A program made the position numbers and the translations under genes. Of a stretch of 42,842 bases of DNA, positions 42,487 through 42,842 are shown in pieces. The stretch is from Nitrospinaceae bacterium (GTDB taxonomy: Bacteria; Nitrospinota; Nitrospinia; Nitrospinales; VA-1). The DNA lies in contig JALPWY010000012.1 in NCBI GenBank assembly GCA_023271875.1, forward strand, positions 1 through 42,842, read 5' to 3'. How positions within the stretch are numbered: the stretch's first letter is position 1; each line of letters opens with the position of its first letter. Below the pieces are notes generated by a model. It did not search any database. It had not been told where the DNA came from and was given only the letters and a program-made list of their open reading frames with translations.

Positions 42487-42842
42487 TAGAGTTTGATGGT
42501 GATCTGGGTTACCAAATTCGCGAACAAGCTATGATGAAGTTGACATAAAAGAAAAGATTCATCACCAACCTGTATTTATTGTTTGCAATAGTTTTCCTGT
42601 AATCGACATAACCCGGCAGCAATGCTTCCGAGGATACAATGGGTCAAAGCTGAGATAGCCCCTGGAACAGTTGCTAAAAGGTTAATATAGTAAAGAACTT
42701 AGCACGTCTTTTTCAAAGTTCAGCCCTATCATTTTTCCGCTTAAGATTTTCTTTTTAAGGCCAGCAACTGAATGTTATTCAATTCTTTTCAATACTTCCT
42801 GATATTTTTGCCAGCATCAGTTGCTCTTTATTATTTAACCTT
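42487..42842. other. Non-coding right end with possible decayed coding fragments
   Basis: No clear gene is visible in these 356 bases. On the plus strand an open stretch ending at the TAG at 42656-42658 reads ...VCNSFPV...CFRGYNGSKLR, which faintly recalls a DDE transposase segment of the form DSFPV...RGYxxSK. On the minus strand a short run WQKYQEVLKRIE ends at TAA near 42780, which could be the tail of a gene outside the window but has a stop a few codons earlier. Both are too short to call. Confidence 0.3.

Noticed and set aside
42770-42842. C-terminus of a minus-strand gene (WQKYQEVLKRIE)
   Set aside because: An in-frame stop lies a few codons upstream, so only a dozen residues remain; too short to support.
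1-42842. CRISPR array, integrase, phage or toxin-antitoxin system
   Set aside because: No spaced direct repeats, no recombinase or phage protein, and no paired small toxin/antitoxin ORFs with recognisable motifs were seen.

Overview
The window is an AT-rich stretch of a Gram-negative bacterial chromosome. Evidence is LPS inner-core genes (hldD and a GT9 heptosyltransferase), exported proteins with signal peptides, a proton-pumping transhydrogenase, periplasmic MsrP and PpiC-type foldases. Gene content and style (repeated exported SUMF1-domain proteins, a CDGSH protein, YVTN and DUF255 proteins) would suit a marine Nitrospinota or a deltaproteobacterium-like lineage. That placement is inference and was not tested. 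I found no tRNA, rRNA, CRISPR array, intact mobile element or phage gene.

Layout. 1-5.6 kb (+): LPS/glycan genes, namely a GT4 cut by the left edge, hldD, a GT9 and two further GT4 genes, the second WaaG-like. 5.6-8.5 kb (-): a twice-frameshifted CDGSH iron-sulfur gene, a GT2, and a CapF-type enzyme split into separate cupin and SDR genes. 8.7-13.2 kb: an exported AttH/CrtC-type lipocalin-like protein, a small gene behind a near-perfect sigma-54 promoter, a GGCT/DDAH pair, a thioredoxin with WCQPC, and bioB. 13.2-16.6 kb (-): aroA, DUF255 and bioB run in one direction. 16.7-23.6 kb (+): two small membrane proteins, an exported SUMF1 protein, a double-length ThyX-like protein and pntAB. 23.6-27.5 kb (-): an exported YVTN beta-propeller with a promoter/palindrome, then a TPR protein abutting a 2OG-Fe(II) dioxygenase. 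27.6-28.7 kb (+): a glycine-zipper membrane protein overlapping a second SUMF1 gene. 28.7-33.2 kb (-): priA, yqaA-like, cutA, msrP. 33.3-37.8 kb: a small basic protein, a SurA/PpiC foldase, an overlapping trio (zinc ribbon, third SUMF1, UMF1-type MFS) and maf. 37.9-42.8 kb: a lone parvulin, a radical SAM/SPASM protein with a small partner, a NeuB-family synthase with a 21-bp tandem repeat upstream, and a membrane-anchored SGNH protein. The right edge is non-coding and may hold decayed sequence.

How it fits together. Both ends concern surface polysaccharide: heptose core and glycosyl transfer on the left, a nonulosonate-type sugar and a possible acyl-modifying SGNH protein on the right. The middle is housekeeping metabolism (shikimate, biotin, thymidylate-like, NADPH) mixed with envelope proteins. 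Three exported SUMF1-domain proteins, all lacking the catalytic cysteine pair of formylglycine-generating enzyme, each sit in a tight or overlapping small operon with a different partner. Together with the split-signature ThyX-like protein, the split CapF and the frameshifted CDGSH gene, they are the most unusual content of the window. No complete new defence or mobile system is evident.
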